The notes beneath the pieces are model-generated. The model made no database searches and was not told the DNA's origin. It saw nothing but the letters and a program-made list of their open reading frames with translations. The translations under genes were made by a program, and so were the position numbers. Below, piece by piece: positions 25,801 to 38,979 of a DNA stretch of 64,000 nucleotides. Source of the DNA: Serinus canaria (taxonomy: Eukaryota; Chordata; Aves; Passeriformes; Fringillidae); assembly GCF_022539315.1 (NCBI RefSeq), contig NC_066323.1, positions 12,389,219-12,453,218 on the forward strand, read 5' to 3'. Each line of letters opens with the position of its first letter. The stretch's first letter is position 1.

Positions 25801-26526
25801 AAGAAGTAAGGGAATTTACATTAATGCTGGCCTTGATCCAGACTTATATTTCTGTCTTATATTAAAAATGCTGTGAAAAGGTAAGAAAGAAAAAAAACAT
25901 ACTGAAATAAAAAGCACTGCTGTAAGCACAGGTTATCATGACCAGTTCTAAGGGCAGAGGTCAGGTACAAGGAGTGGGGTATCTCACCTCCTTTCAGATC
26001 ATATGTAAATCACAATTAGCTCACTGGACAGTCCCTACAGCTCTGAGTCTGTCCTGTTACATGGTCCTCTTCATTGAAGTTTGAGGGTTCCTTCTTCAAT
26101 GTGCAAAAAATAGCTGTAACAACTATTCTTCCTGCCCAGCTTGTAGGAGAAATGTTATTGTATCACTGTCATTTCAAGCAAGAAGAGCTTAATAAGGGGT
26201 TACAATACATTTTATGTGCTGTTTTGAGTACCACTGGTCTCAGATCTTATTCTTGCTGGATGGAATGTTAGCTGGAATGCATCCAACACTGGAAGAGTTT
26301 GTTTCATTGCCCAGATCTCAGTCTTAGTGGTTGCACTTGTCCAGCAGAAGGGAGCCATCAGGTGCAAAGTGGCCTTTTGGGGGGGAAAAGGCTACTTCCT
26401 TAAACTGTTATAATTGCAAGACAGAGCTAGCTTACCAGCCTCTAGGTAAAAACAGGTGAGATTTACATAAGCTTAAACTCTGGGTTGTATTAGTGGTTGT
26501 TAATAATTAAGCAGTAAAAGGTATTT

Positions 26527-26566
26527 CATGCATATAAATCATAAATCATGCATCTAAATCATAAAA
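26527..26566. repeat. 20-bp tandem duplication in the AGTR1 intron
   Basis: Two adjacent 20-base copies beginning CATGCAT and containing AAATCATAAA (26527-26546, 26547-26566) differ at two positions. The unit includes ATGCAT and AATCATAAA words of homeodomain/POU type, but that is weak evidence of function. Confidence 0.8.
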
Positions 26567-29147
26567 TGGTTACTGCATGAGTGACATGCCCACAGCAATA
26601 TGCAATCACTGTCAGAACCTTTTTTGTTCCTGGCAGAGATTACAACAGGAAATGGAATGCAAAGGCCAAAACTTCAACTATTTCCTCAAGAACCAAATAC
26701 CCTACTTCTGGGAGAAAAGGATTTTTTTCAATCTTTGCCCTTTTTCTGCCTTACAGCTTTACTGTGAAAGACACAACTCAATCAGTGGTGTTACGAGTAT
26801 AAATGTACCAAAAGTAATGTTTTAATTAGGTTTCTGTTGCTCCCTCTAGTCTAGGAAGAAGGGTAGGGGACATAGCTAATAATTTTGTAGACAAAGTTGG
26901 GAGGTGATAGCACTTTGTGGAATTTCCAGTTAGTCCAAATAGAGGCTTCCTTGTTTTTTCCAGTAGTTTATTTTATTCTGAGACCACAGTGTCATTTGCC
27001 CCTCTCCCAGAGTCATGTAACTCTGCTGCTGAGCCAGAAGATAGAGGCAAAAATGAACTTAATGTATGCAGCTTATCTGCACTCCTGAACAGCTTTCCTT
27101 AGCTAAAGGTGAGACACTAATGCAATCAGCAACAAACTCTGAAAAGAACTTCTGCTTTTCTGGTACAAGAAACTGCCTTTCTGTACCTTCCTGTAAAACA
27201 GCAAGAAAGGTGCCACCAGAGAGCTTACATAGATTTGCTTCAAGATGTAAAGCAAATCAGTAACATTTTGATGTGCATGGCAACATTCTGATGTGTTGAA
27301 GCTTTCCTGGTATGTTAATCCTCAAAATAACATTTTCCTGCCATTGAGCTAAATCACCAGGCTGGGGCCACGATGCACCCATGTGCTTCACAGGCTCAAT
27401 ATGCAGGACGGGCTTTTTATTTTTACATCCCACCCCCCAGCTTCCCCCCCAACTACAGAAGGCAAATGTAAATTAATGAATGACAAGCTTTAGAAATGCA
27501 TTGTGCAGAGAAATTACCTTCATCTGTAATGATGGCTAAGCAGAAAGCAGGAGGGAAAAGAAACACTGAAAATTCTCTGCTTCTACTGCAGGAATGGAGA
27601 GACCTCCTCCATACAGAGGTGTTCCACTTTCTGATCTAATGGAAATTAGATGAGTTGACTGATTGTAGCTCATGTTGCATATTGCCACCTAAAAAGACCT
27701 TCCTTCTAATGAATCCCACTCCTGTTACCTTTCACCAGTGTGGTTGAAGTTAGAAACAGAATCTTTTGCTTTGAGTAATGAAGACTGAAACACAAACATG
27801 TGCAGATGCAGCATGTGAGCACAGACAAACCAGTATTACTAAAGTGTCTGCCATGGTAAAATGTGAAATGTGAAAGCTTTATCACTACATTTCCAGTGTC
27901 ATGGCTAGTGATTTCCATGTAACTTCCTACCAGTCAGTGCTACAGCTCTGAAGAAAGCAAAACTTGCATTGAACACTTTTTTCTTTTTTTTATTTTGAAA
28001 AATAGTGTTTGTCTTACTGAAGAAGCAAAGGCAATGTAGTGTGGATTTCTGGGCAAGGAAATGGATGTTAGGTTTCCACACCTCAGTTCAGAGGAAGCTT
28101 TGTCTTGTAATTCAGCCATCTGTAATAGGATTTGGTCCACTGTGTCTGACTGAGACACTTGATTACTTTTCTTATTATATAATTAATTTAGACATCCTTA
28201 CAGTGGGAAAATATCACACAACGGCAATACCCCTCAGAAAAGACTTTTCTTCCCTAAATGAGAATGTTAGGAACAGCCTGGAGGGAAAAGTTAAAAGATT
28301 AAAAGCAAAAGATCAGCATGGAGGCTTCTTAATGAATAGCTCATTAGGGTCAGAAAAAGGGAACCAAAGGCAGAAAGGAAAGAAAACAGTATGAGTAACT
28401 GGCAAAGTAGAAGAGTTTATTCAGACAAAAAAAATCTTTTAAAATGGTAATGTAGCTAAGCTCAAGAGCAGTTAGTATCATTGTAACTGTTGGTAGGTGT
28501 AACACTGAAAGCATAGAGGCCCAGTTGTGCTTTCAGTTGCACAAAACTCCTGTTAAGGGCAGATCATTATGAGGACTAGAAGAAAATTTGAGAATATATG
28601 AGTCAATTGAACTAGTGAGTTTCTAAGGGGTTAATCAAAGAGAAGGAAAGGTCAAACACAGACACCTTAATCCATGTCAGTGTGAAAGGTATTATCACCC
28701 ATGGAAAAACAAGTTACTATGATCCTCAGTGCTTTATCTGGAAGGCTGCACACTTAATAGAATGATCTCAAAATAGATGTTCTGACAAATTTGTACAGCT
28801 TGTTTCCTGTTTTTTTCCCCAAAAGTAAAATTTATTGCTCTATTTTGAAAATAAAATTAATTGGTGAACTCTCTTTGCTGTCCTGAGATGTTCCTTGTGG
28901 GTACTGAGGACCAGCCAGAGATAGCAAAACAAAGACAGCTGTTACAGCTGGAGTGAGCTAATCTATGATGCTGTGAATCAGTGCATCCTCAAGCAGGTGC
29001 AGTCTGGGTTCTCAAGCAAACACCAGTGCAGAGAAGCCCAGAACGGGTAGTGCTGTGCCTTCCCAGAGATGCTAAATGAGCTTCACTTTAGTGATAGGAA
29101 AATTAGTGCAATTCCTTGAGTGTGTGGCTGTCCTTCACTGACATGGC

Positions 29148-29164
29148 TTTTTTTTTTTTTTTTT
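29148..29164. repeat. Homopolymer run of 17 T
   Basis: An uninterrupted T run in the predicted intron. No transposon body or polyadenylation signal is recognisable in either flank. Confidence 0.9.
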
Positions 29165-32100
29165 AATGTTATGTTTAAGAACATGGAATGGCATCATAAA
29201 ATGTATTTGAAGGTAAAATGATTTTGAAAAGTGCTCTTTAGGAAGACCACATAAAAAATATTTTACCTGATTTGAGAAACTGTAATTGTCAAATCATGGC
29301 AAGCTGCTAATAACAAAACCAAGCAGAAAACAATAAAGACATAACTAGAGTCCCAGTTTGATAACACATGTTGATTCTTGCCCCATGCCTTCCATTTCTA
29401 ACTGTTGCACATCAAGTAGAGAGCCTGAGTATGGAGAAAACAAATCTTGAGACACTCCAGTGGTAGCAGACTTACCCCTTGTTAGGGGAAGAAATTAAAA
29501 CTACATAAACATTTAGGCTCAGACAACAAGAATGAGTGGAGAAAGGAGAAAAGATGAAAACCAATAGGAGTTTATAAAGAAAAAGATGAAAGGGCAATTT
29601 ACATCTTATAAATGTAGACTGGGAAGGGCGTGAATGGTTTCTCAATAAACAAGCCCAGGCTGCATCTTTGTACAACATGTGCTGCCTGCTTCAAGGAAAG
29701 GCTCTGGCCAGGCTGTGCTGATGCTAGAGCAGAGTTAAATGGAGGCCAGCTGCCAACAGGACATTTTTTAGAGAAGTCAACTTGTGCATTTTTCTCCTTG
29801 CGTAAGCCCCCCATCATGAAAGTACAGCTGTTCAGTGGTTTTCTGGAATGTTTTACTTATTTGCATGTGTCCCTCTCAGCTAGAAATGCTGAGGCACAGC
29901 ACTCCTCTTCAGTGTCTCCTCTCTGTTTTCTGAAAACTGAGAGGATTCAAGAATCCACTGAATTTTAATTTCTATTTCTGTTTCTATACATCATCTACTG
30001 ATTATTAGCCAAGGATCTATCAGTAACTCACAAAGTTGAAAGAACTAGAAGTAAAGAAAGGAATAGGTGAATTAGCTGAAATTAGGAGTTTAGTTAAATC
30101 ATTCCTTGTTCTGGCTGTAACCCTAATCATTGCTTTCACCTCAAGCAATGAAATACTGTCTAAATATTGACCTTGCCCAAATTCAGTACTAGTTTCTTCA
30201 GATATTGCCAGTTACCTTTTGCTGCAGCCTGCTTTTTATCTTGTCTTCAATCATGCCACTCACTGCTGCACTGCCAATCTGATCTCACTTTCCTGCTGTG
30301 AGGCTGTCTTCAGTTATTACCTGTCCTCTGTGCCTACAAGAGAAATGCTACTCAGCTGCAAGAAAAGGAGATAAACACCACAAACAGTAACCAAGCCTTC
30401 TAGCTGGCCTTGTTATGTAGTGAATACCTGGACACTTTTGCTATCAAACAAAAGGCAAATGGAATAAAAATTTTAAAAGACACCTGACCAAAGGCCAAAA
30501 TCCACAGTTCTTTCACATGATGGTGCAGCAGAGAATACTAACAGCATGTCATTTGGAACATGATAGTTTCCTATCCTTTGTCGCAATTCACTTGAAAGCT
30601 CAGAGTAATTTTAGTATAATCTGTCATTTATCTGAAGGTAAGACCAAAAATTATTAGACCAGCAATTTTATTTCATATGTGCTTTGTCTCAAACAATCAC
30701 AGCTGTTACAGGACTTACAGTCAAGATAACCTCTTTTCTTTTGCTACAGCTGAGGCAAAAAAATGTTAAGTATGAGTATCCTCTTGTTGGTCAAATTTGT
30801 TAAATTCCCCAAAATGCTCCAAAGTGACAAAGATCCTTCCAGGGTACATCTGGCAATTTTAGGGTTGTTTTGTTTTCTTTTGTTGGCAAAGGATGCATTT
30901 TAGAAAATGGTACAGAACATGGAATGAGTGCTCTGAGTAGAATGACTGTCTATTGGTGAAAGTGATCTTAAAAGACAAATTTGTTGATGGAAAGAGAATG
31001 GGAAGAAATACTGTTATTAGCAAAAGATTGCTGGCTTGCTCTTCACTGCTAGGGTGTTTGGGATCAGAAGGAAGAGACAGAAAATGATACTGTGATTAGT
31101 AACTTTCCTACATACAGCCACAATTGCACTGAAATAGTTCTCCTGGAGCCTTTCTGTTCTTCAGGCTGCAGTGTTTCAGCTTCGTGAATGAGCTCTGTGC
31201 ATCTTGAAACTCAAAGCATGCTTTAGGCTGCCTCCTACTCAAACTCTCCAATGCATTTGAACTCACCTTGTGCTTACATGCAAAAATGTTGTCTTTTATG
31301 CAAAGTTAATTCCATGTAAGTAGGTGAGGTTAAATACTCAGCAATAGCAAAGTCTTTATTCCTGTTGGTGGAAACTAACCTTAAAATTCTGAAAAGAATG
31401 ATGTAATTTTTTCCTCCATTTCTCTCTCTCTTTAAAAGTGATCCACATTTTCTACTGCTTTCAGAATTCTATGAGATTTCTAAGTATGTTTCTTTGTAAC
31501 ATTCTGCCATTTTACTTCTCAAATCTGATCCTAAAATGCAGAGGCTGACTTCTTAAAAACACTATAGTCACCTTTAGGACCAGCTGTCCAAAAATGCCAA
31601 CTTCCATCCAATAATACTGAAAAATTCCTGATTAATTTTTGAGAGGAACACAGGGTAAAACACAACATCTGTGTCACTGCATTTCTGATGGAATTGCTGT
31701 ACAGCTAAGAGCAAGAGGAACATGCAGCAGCAATAAACTAGCTAAGGCTTGAAAACTGAGCCAAGATTACCCAAAGGCTGGAGATTTAGCTAAGCGTGCC
31801 ATAGAGCCTACAGGACAAGCAGGCTGCTAAGGGCCTGTGGTGGCCAGGCTACAGCTTCACCCAATCCTCCCTGCTGTGAGCTCCCAATCTCACCACTCTG
31901 GCAACTCTGAAAAGATTGAGATTATGCTTCTCCTTCTGGAGAGAGGGTTGCTGTGCTGCCAGCACTGCTATCAGAAATAGCTGAGGGCAATACTTTGCTT
32001 TGCTGTCCACCACCCTTCCCAGCTTGGTCATTTTTTTTCACATGTCCAATGTAAAGCCCAAGCAGATCTATTAGTAGGCAATGAATCTTGATAATCCATC

Positions 32101-34840
32101 TCCCCAGCTCAGCTTTAGATACAACATATCCAAATTCAATTTTAGTTGATCTTTCCTCTCATTGAGGTAGTCTCCTAGCAGAAAACCATTAAATTCAGTT
32201 TAAAAAATGCACAATACTAACCATGTTTGTCAGATGCAGTATTTGATTAAAGCAATGCATAAATATCCATGTTCTGTATCCACATCAAGACAAGTATGAC
32301 CTTTTATGAAGTCATAAAGGCAGAATAGGATACTTAAGGTGCAGAGAACATGCCAATAACTCAAACAATTGCATGGTTCTTAGAGTGTGATTAAGATCCC
32401 TAAATTTGTGCAGTTATAGCAACAGGTGAGCTTATGAATGCTACTGGTGACACTATAATAACTTCTGGAACAGAAGGAGTTCCAGAGAAAAAAGAGAGGT
32501 AATGAGCAATTAGGAGTCTGTGTGAGCAAATAGGAGCAATTTGTGACTGCTTAAAATGGTTTAAAGTAATACTTTGCCTTTGTATAAACAAGGTTTTAAC
32601 TAGGACAGTGGAATGAGAGTTTGGAATTTACGTAACTTTAAATTACCATATTAATTACTGTGTTCAACAATAGGTAGTGCCAGAGAAAAGAATTACTTAA
32701 ATATTATCCTTTAACAAACATGGAGGACAAAATTACCACAGAGAAGAAAATTTAGGAGTAGAAAAATGTAGTCAGTGCCCATAATCTAAACCAGAATTTT
32801 TTAAAAAGGGCATTAACTCTGACACTTATTTCCACATCAGTCTATACATTTCTAGAAAGTGTAAATAAATCACCATGTTTACATTCTGCATTTGCCTCTG
32901 GTTTTATAGAATGACAGAGTGAAATTAAATATATTTTCCAATATTTAATACAATTAATATTATTCAGGAAACGGAAATACCATCATTCATCTTCTTGTTC
33001 TAAAAGAACTGTAAAAAGCAGGTTGTTGAGTTGTGATATTTGAAAGTTAAAGGCAGCACTCCTCACTTCTGCAGTGCTCTGGGTACTGACACTTCAGGCT
33101 GCTATTTTAAACCAGTAACTTGGAGCTGCAGTTTGCACATGCTGGCCAGCCCAGGAAGACACTGTTTCAAAGCAGGAAGGCAGGACACCTTACCCCATAG
33201 AAAATGAGCACGCTTCTGCTCTCCCCCAGAGCAAAAATTATCTCTGTTTCCATCTATTACTAAGACAAAAGTAAGGGGAGAATGATTATTAAATTTGAAT
33301 AGAGCTGGTCTCAATGTGAATTCTCTTAATTGTACAGGGGTGCTTTGCTTTGTCAGTTCAACAACGTAAACTAGGAAGCACACGATAATCACAACTGATT
33401 TTTCTCTGCTGTGTAGCTCATGTTGTAGAGAGGAAAAGAAATACCCCGTTCCTGCTGGAAAGGTATACATTTTAAACTCTTAATACATGAGCAAAAGCTG
33501 AATTTGTAGGCACTTAATATTTTTGAAAGAGGCTGTAATTTAAAAGATTATGGTGGCAACAAGCAAAATGAACTGCCATAGTCAGGAGTATGAAACATTT
33601 GTCTGACACTAAAATAGACCTAAAAAAGCCTTTCTACATCATCATGGTAATTACCTGCTTCAGGCCATACTTAATCCTCCTATTCAGACAAAAATCTAAT
33701 CATGTTAGTGCTGTGGGTTCATGCAAGTGACAAGAGAAGAGGCTTCCCTATACAAAAAATTTTCTCTTTATACCCTCAACCTGTGATTTTACTGAGCCAA
33801 TTTACTATCTTGTCCCATGCTATGCAGCACAATCCAAATGAGTGCTGCTGCTTCTGGAAGGGATGGAAATTTACCCTGAACTGTAGCATGCTCTGGGCAG
33901 AATCCTGCTGTCCCTTATTGCCATACATCTCATTAATTCTAGGAGTTTTGCAAAAATATAGAAATAGGTGTAAGTGAATACTGCAATTTTACTGCTTGCG
34001 CACATCATGACCTGACTGACTTACTGATACACCAGTTGGCTTAGAAGAATACAGGGCTTGTACTTGTAAGTTACTGGTAAAATTAAGTGTTTTGATGCAT
34101 GGAGAGGGACAGAACAGTAAATATACCACAGGATTTCATCTGAACTTGTTGAAGACCTCTAGTCCAGTGTGAGTCAAACAGAAGTTTAGAAACTGGCTGG
34201 GGAAAAAAAGGCAGGGAGGCACTTTAACTTCACTAACTAAAATTAATCTCTTGTTGTAGAGCACTCCTATTCTTTCTCTGTAGAAAAAAGATAGATCTGG
34301 TTATGGAGAGCATATGATACAAAATTCTGATTAAGCCAATACTTGCTGCTAACTGCTGGAAGTGGCATTGCCTGCCAGACTGAGAAACTGAACTGTTTGC
34401 ACAACTCCCAGAAGCCACGAGCATCACTTTTGGTGTTGGATTCATTTCTCTCGTGAGCTTAGCACAGCGATAAAAATTTAATTGCTCCTCTGATCCTGAG
34501 CAGAGGCGCCGGGGCTGCGTCTTGCAGGATGAGCCTCGACCGAGTGACAGCTCCGAGGGCTGTGCCCCCTGCCAAAGGGTGCCCCTGCTTTCTCTTCAAA
34601 CTGCTGTCAGTACTCGAGAGGGCTGGGAGCCTGGGGGGCACTTAGTCCTCTCTGAAATAATCATGTGCAGCGGGCCTCGCAAGGCAAGCCAGAGCACGGG
34701 GGGTTAAGTGGCTGCTCTTCGTCCAGGACTGAGCCTTCCTGAGCCAGCTCCGTCCAAGCCAAGTAGAAATTCCGTACGAGGCTGCGCCACGCTCGTGAAC
34801 GCTCAGGCCGGCCGAAGGTGCCGGCCGGGGACGCGCTTAC

Positions 34841-34966
34841 CTGGGTCCGGGCGGGGTGGCTGAGCCCCGGCGGTGCTGGGAGAGCACCGGGCTGGGCTGG
34901 GCTCAGCTGGGCTGAGTTTAGCTGGGCTGAGCTCCGGGATCGCTCCTTGCCGGCCGTGCCGCTCCT
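34841..34966 (-). other. AGTR1: Predicted non-coding exon 1 of AGTR1
   Basis: On the minus strand the island contains GACCCAG|GTAAGCGC, a near-perfect splice donor with the exon ending at 34841. About 155 bases upstream is a TATAAA (34996-34991), which would place transcription start near 34966 and give an exon of about 126 bases. It contains no ATG, so with the 53-base leader of the coding exon the predicted 5' UTR has no upstream start codon. The exon includes a short-period repeat based on GCTGGGCTGA (34891-34934 on the + strand). Signals are seen directly. Assignment to AGTR1 rests on strand, order and the known remote 5' exons of this gene. Additional intervening exons are possible. Confidence 0.65.
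34891..34934. repeat. Short-period GCTGGGCTGA repeat in predicted exon 1
   Basis: Imperfect copies of GCTGGGCTSA/GGGCT spaced about 5-15 bases apart lie within the CpG island. On the gene strand they read AGCCCAGC-type words, so the predicted 5' UTR would carry a repeated C-rich, potentially structured segment. Confidence 0.75.
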
Positions 34967-34990
34967 CCCGCTCCGAGCGCGGCCGCTCCG

Positions 34991-34996
34991 TTTATA
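34991..34996 (-). promoter_or_regulatory. AGTR1: TATA box of the predicted AGTR1 promoter
   Basis: The minus strand reads CGCTATAAACGG inside otherwise GC-rich DNA, so this TATAAA stands out from its background. It lies the right distance upstream of the predicted first exon and its splice donor. Start-site position is inferred from the usual 25-30 base spacing. Confidence 0.6.
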
Positions 34997-35260
34997 GCGA
35001 GGGGCGTTGCGGCACAGCCCGGCTCGCCCCTGCCTCTCCCCACCCATCTCCCGGGACGGACCCCGCTGACCCGGCTCCCTCCCACTTCCCCTCCTTCCCC
35101 GGCAGCCGTGCCTGCGGAGCCGGCTGGGTGTGCTGGGCAGGACGGGGCAGAGCCAGCCCCGGGAGTTGGGGTCGCGGCTGCGGAGATGGAGCGAGGGGTG
35201 CTCATGAGGGGCTCCTTCCTTGCCTTTGCCTCCAGCTTTCAGGGGAAGGGGTCGAGAGTG

Positions 35261-38200
35261 TTGAATAAACATTCCCAGTTTCTCTAAGACTCCTCCGCGC
35301 CTCCAGTGAGCACAACTGAGATGTTCTGATCGTCACTAATGGAGTTAAATGTGTACTTGCCATAATAAATCTGGCAAACTTTATTCTCTGGATGTGGAGC
35401 AGAAGCAAAGGACACCCCCTCGGAATTCATGTTCTAGGAGGACTTTTCATGGCACTGATACTGTCATTTAAAGAAGGGGTTTTGCTTATTTGTGTCTCTC
35501 TCATTCTGCTAAACAGGACAGGCAACAATTTTTCAGGCAGAATTTGTGACACTGTTGTGCCCATCAAGAGCAAGATTTCAGAAGTTATGTTTCATATCAG
35601 TGCTATCACACCTCAGTTATGGACAGAGCTAAAGATTCCAATGGGAACTGTCCAACTGTGGATTGCTTCCTAATCTTTTTATATACCTAGTGTGTTTTTG
35701 AAGACCCTCTTAAGAAAGACATGATCTAGGATGGCAACATCTTCCAAAGGCTGGCAGGATAATTTTATTGTGGCTAAGAATAATTGCAGTCTATTTAGTC
35801 ATAATGGTAGGAGAGGTAAATCAAGAGGAAACATTTGGATTCTGCAGTGATAACAACTAGTTTTTCAGTATCTGCACACGTACAATCAGTAAGGTCTTGT
35901 CTGGCTATAACTTGTTTTTGAAAATCTGTTAGCTTAATCAGAGGTTCAGATAGAAATGGAGAACTGCAGCACATTCCAAAAATTCAATTGTTCCAGGCTG
36001 TGTCTGATGGGCCATGAGTATGTCACATGGAAGCACTAATTCACCTGTGACATAATCTTTTGCCCTGATCTTTTTTATGTCATCACAAGAAAAATCATCT
36101 GCATTTTCATCAGAACAGCAGCCAGGACTGAAGCAGTCTATATTGACAGCATGCTGCCCTCCTGCCACTTGGGGAGTTTCTAATTGGCTTCCTCTCTAAA
36201 GAGATGGTGCTGAGAGATCTTTGATGATGAACCATGTGAATGTTCACAGGTTTATCATACCAGGCACTAAAAATCACTTGCTATAAGTATTGTTCAGTCT
36301 GTACAACACCTAAAGCTGGCTACAGCAGTGGGCTGTGCTAGCCCCATTTATGTTGTTGGTTTTATCACATGGAGCTCTTGACGTATGGGACATATTTGTT
36401 CTATGCAAACCCTTTTTTGTACACGTGGAACTGATTCCCAAACTCTGCTGAGTAACAACATATTTGGCAGCTATTGCCCACTTCTGTCTCAGTGTGTTCT
36501 GTGGTAGAACCTGCTGGGTGGAGCTGGTGGGCAGGAGATCTCCATAAGGTGACATTTGCAGGGCTTTCAGTTCTCACAGAGCTGAAGGAGTTGTAACCAA
36601 ATCCCAGAGCCAGCATCCAATGCTGGCTGCTTACAATGCCTCTGGATGTGTGAATCACTGCCTAGGAGCAGTTGTGCTCTTTATTGCATTCCATCATCTC
36701 TTCTCCTCAGGAAGGGATGAAGAAAGTAGATGATAACTGTATTTTTAACCAGAATAAAATGAAAAACACCACAGCAACTTCTTTTTCAATTGGATTCTTT
36801 CTGTAAAGATGCATGTAAAATTGAATTTGGGTCTGCATTTCTCTGCTGAGTTCAGTCCATCTCTGGGATATGTAAGAGAGAGATGTAATTTAATGTAATT
36901 TTGGGAAAATCTCTTCACTTCCAGCAGTTTTGTGTCTGGAATCCCAATAACAGAATTGTAACATGACGAGCACTGCAACACGTACTTGCTTATAGAAATG
37001 TGATTTACAGGAACATCCAGTGAACAATAGACTTGATGACTAGAATTCTGTTTTCATTGAGCTGCTGTAAATAAAGAGGCTTCTTCCCACCAGAATTGAT
37101 TGAGGTGTCTGTAATGTGGAAAGGGTTTCAGGGAGTAGGTTTCATTCTATTGCTTGTGTTAGAGCAAAGAGCTGTCACTAGGAAGGTGACTGGACTGGGA
37201 AATTCGATTGCTATAAAATCAAATAAATAGCTCTTCTAATAGCAATATTTATTAAATTCAGTAGTGGTCTAGTGAGAATAAATAGTTTAAAACAAATTCT
37301 TTATTGGGAAATCAAAATTACATTGCCTTTAAAACCCTTTATATCTTAGTAATATGTTTGGAATGATTCACATCTGAACATTGTAGCTGGTTTTTTTTTA
37401 CATTTTCAAGATATTTTATTTCTTTTTGCTGAAAAAATAACAAAATTATTTTCTTTGTTGAAAACCACTTCTCCCATATATCCCCCTGCTTCTGCATCTC
37501 AAGAGCCAGGCTTGAGGAAAGTACCACAGTTGTGAGGTTTGTGGCATTGTGGTTCTCTTCATTGTGTCCTTTTATGTTCATTTCTGATGCACTTTCCCAC
37601 TGGGGTTTTTTTCAGGAAATAGACTGGACTGTTGCAAACAGAATATATCTGTGCATTTGCTTAGAAGCAAATGAATAATTCAGATGTAGAATTACTGGAA
37701 ACCTGGATATGTCCTGGTAACAATCTGATGTGAGTAAAGCTGATGATTTTTCTGAAGATAAGACAACTTAAAAAAGTTATTTTTAAGAACATTTCTTGTC
37801 AAAATACTCTCCTGCTGCCATAAGGAGTACTTCATTTCTATCCTGTTTATATATCCCTAAACTTTTTCTGAGAAAAGAGACCTAGAATTGATCCCAGGCC
37901 AATGCATCTGTGGTTTAGAAATTTTTATTCACTTTTTCTATGATGAACTGTGTTTTCAGAGTCAATCAGGTCTGCTAAAATGAAAGTTACATTCTGCTTG
38001 GGCCAGCAGATAATCTGTGTTTGTGTGTGTGAGAGGAGCAGAGAGCAGGAGAGGGTGAAATGCTGTTTGGGACAATGCTGAGGGAGGTCATTTGCGGACT
38101 TTTGAGCAGCACTGGTACTAATATCCACAAGGTCTGCCTCTCCAGAGTGATGGAAATTTACATTAGTATTTTTTCTGATGAGGTCTGTTAACAATTAAAA

Positions 38201-38660
38201 TTAATCTCTTCCCAGGAAGCTATATGCTTTAACTTCTAGTCTTCCTCAGCTGGTATGCTTTAATTGTATCCCTCATAATCATCCTAGCATACAGCAAAAG
38301 GGGGAGGCTGGAAAATATGAAGATGCTAAGGAAGCCAATGTTTCAAATCTCAGCATTTCCATAATACTTTAAAGTTTAACTGGTTTGATTTTGATAAATA
38401 AATAGTAGATTTTTTGTTTGGCTTCTACTGTGTAGGAAGCTGAACTGAATTAGTCTGTAATATCATTTTCTGAAGTTTATCAAATAGGGCCATTATGTAC
38501 TTATTTTTACATGTAGACTTGGTTGTGCTTGATCATTAACAATGTGTCATTTAACCACAGGTGAGTTGGGTTTGAGAGTTTGGACTGTTGAATTCAGTGG
38601 CATATATAACATGTGTCATGAGCTGGGAGTGCAGCAAGGCCAGGGAGAGAGAGCCTGCCC
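35261..38660. other. Upstream non-coding DNA, part 1
   Basis: AT-rich sequence upstream of the predicted promoter with short scattered frames and no recognisable domains. A 93-codon plus frame (35392-35673) starts close to the island but matches no family I know and has no supported splice context. Nothing else stands out. Confidence 0.55.
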
Positions 38661-38979
38661 TGGACACTGGGGGTCCAAGGAGTGCCCTGCTCCCAGCCCT
38701 GCTCCCAGCCCTGTCCTGGACACTGAGGGTCCAAGGAGTGCCCTGCTCCCAGCCCTGCTCCCAGCCCTGCCCTGGACACTGGGGGTCCAAGGAGTGCCCT
38801 GCTCCCAGTCCTGCTCCCAGCCCTGCCCTGGACACTGAGGGTCCAAGGAGTGCCCTGCTCCCAGTCCTGCTCCCAGCCCTGCCCTGGACACTGAGGGTCC
38901 AAGGAGTGCCCTGCTCCCAGTCCTGCTCCCAGCCCTGCCCTGGACACTGGGGGTCCAAGGAGTGCCCTGCTTCCAGCCT
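38661..38979. repeat. 56-bp minisatellite, five full copies and one partial
   Basis: Copies begin with TGGACACTG at 38661, 38717, 38773, 38829, 38885 and 38941, an exact 56-bp period. Each unit contains GGTCCAAGGAGTGCCCTG followed by internal CTGCTCCCAG-type subrepeats about 12 bases long. Two sites vary between copies: GGGGG/GAGGG after ACT, and CAGCC/CAGTC after CTCC. The last copy is truncated and diverges (TTCCAGCCTG). GC content is far above the flanks. Frames stay open on both strands across the array because the unit has few stop codons, not because it is coding. Confidence 0.97.

Larger units (their letters stand above)
16830..34840 (-). other. AGTR1: Predicted large 5' intron of AGTR1
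   Basis: About 18 kb between the predicted donor and the acceptor. The DNA is AT-rich with scattered moderately GC-rich stretches (around 18960-19300, 20100-20360 and 21200-21760). Open frames here are short and resemble no known family. Simple repeats include a 17-base T run (29148-29164) and a 20-bp tandem duplication (26527-26566). Extra non-coding exons, known in other species, could be present but cannot be recognised by eye. I see no tRNA, snoRNA or protein-coding gene nested inside. Confidence 0.55.
34500..35260 (-). promoter_or_regulatory. AGTR1: CpG-rich promoter island
   Basis: This is the densest CpG block in the window, flanked on both sides by AT-rich, CpG-poor DNA. It contains many CGG/GCC-rich stretches, GC-box-like GGGGCG motifs, the minus-strand TATA box and a consensus donor. 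Long frames cross it on both strands (for example 34661-35272 minus and 34873-35268 plus), but they are low-complexity Ser/Ala/Pro/Arg-rich products of GC-rich DNA that lacks stop codons. A divergent + strand transcript starting from the same island is possible but has no specific support here. Confidence 0.75.

Noticed and set aside
34661..35272. 203-codon minus frame and 131-codon plus frame across the CpG island
   Set aside because: Both are open because of GC-rich composition. The minus frame runs over the predicted TATA box, exon 1 and the splice donor, which is incompatible with a coding gene there.
38661..38979. Possible CRISPR array
   Set aside because: The units are directly contiguous with no unique spacers, and the genome is a vertebrate.
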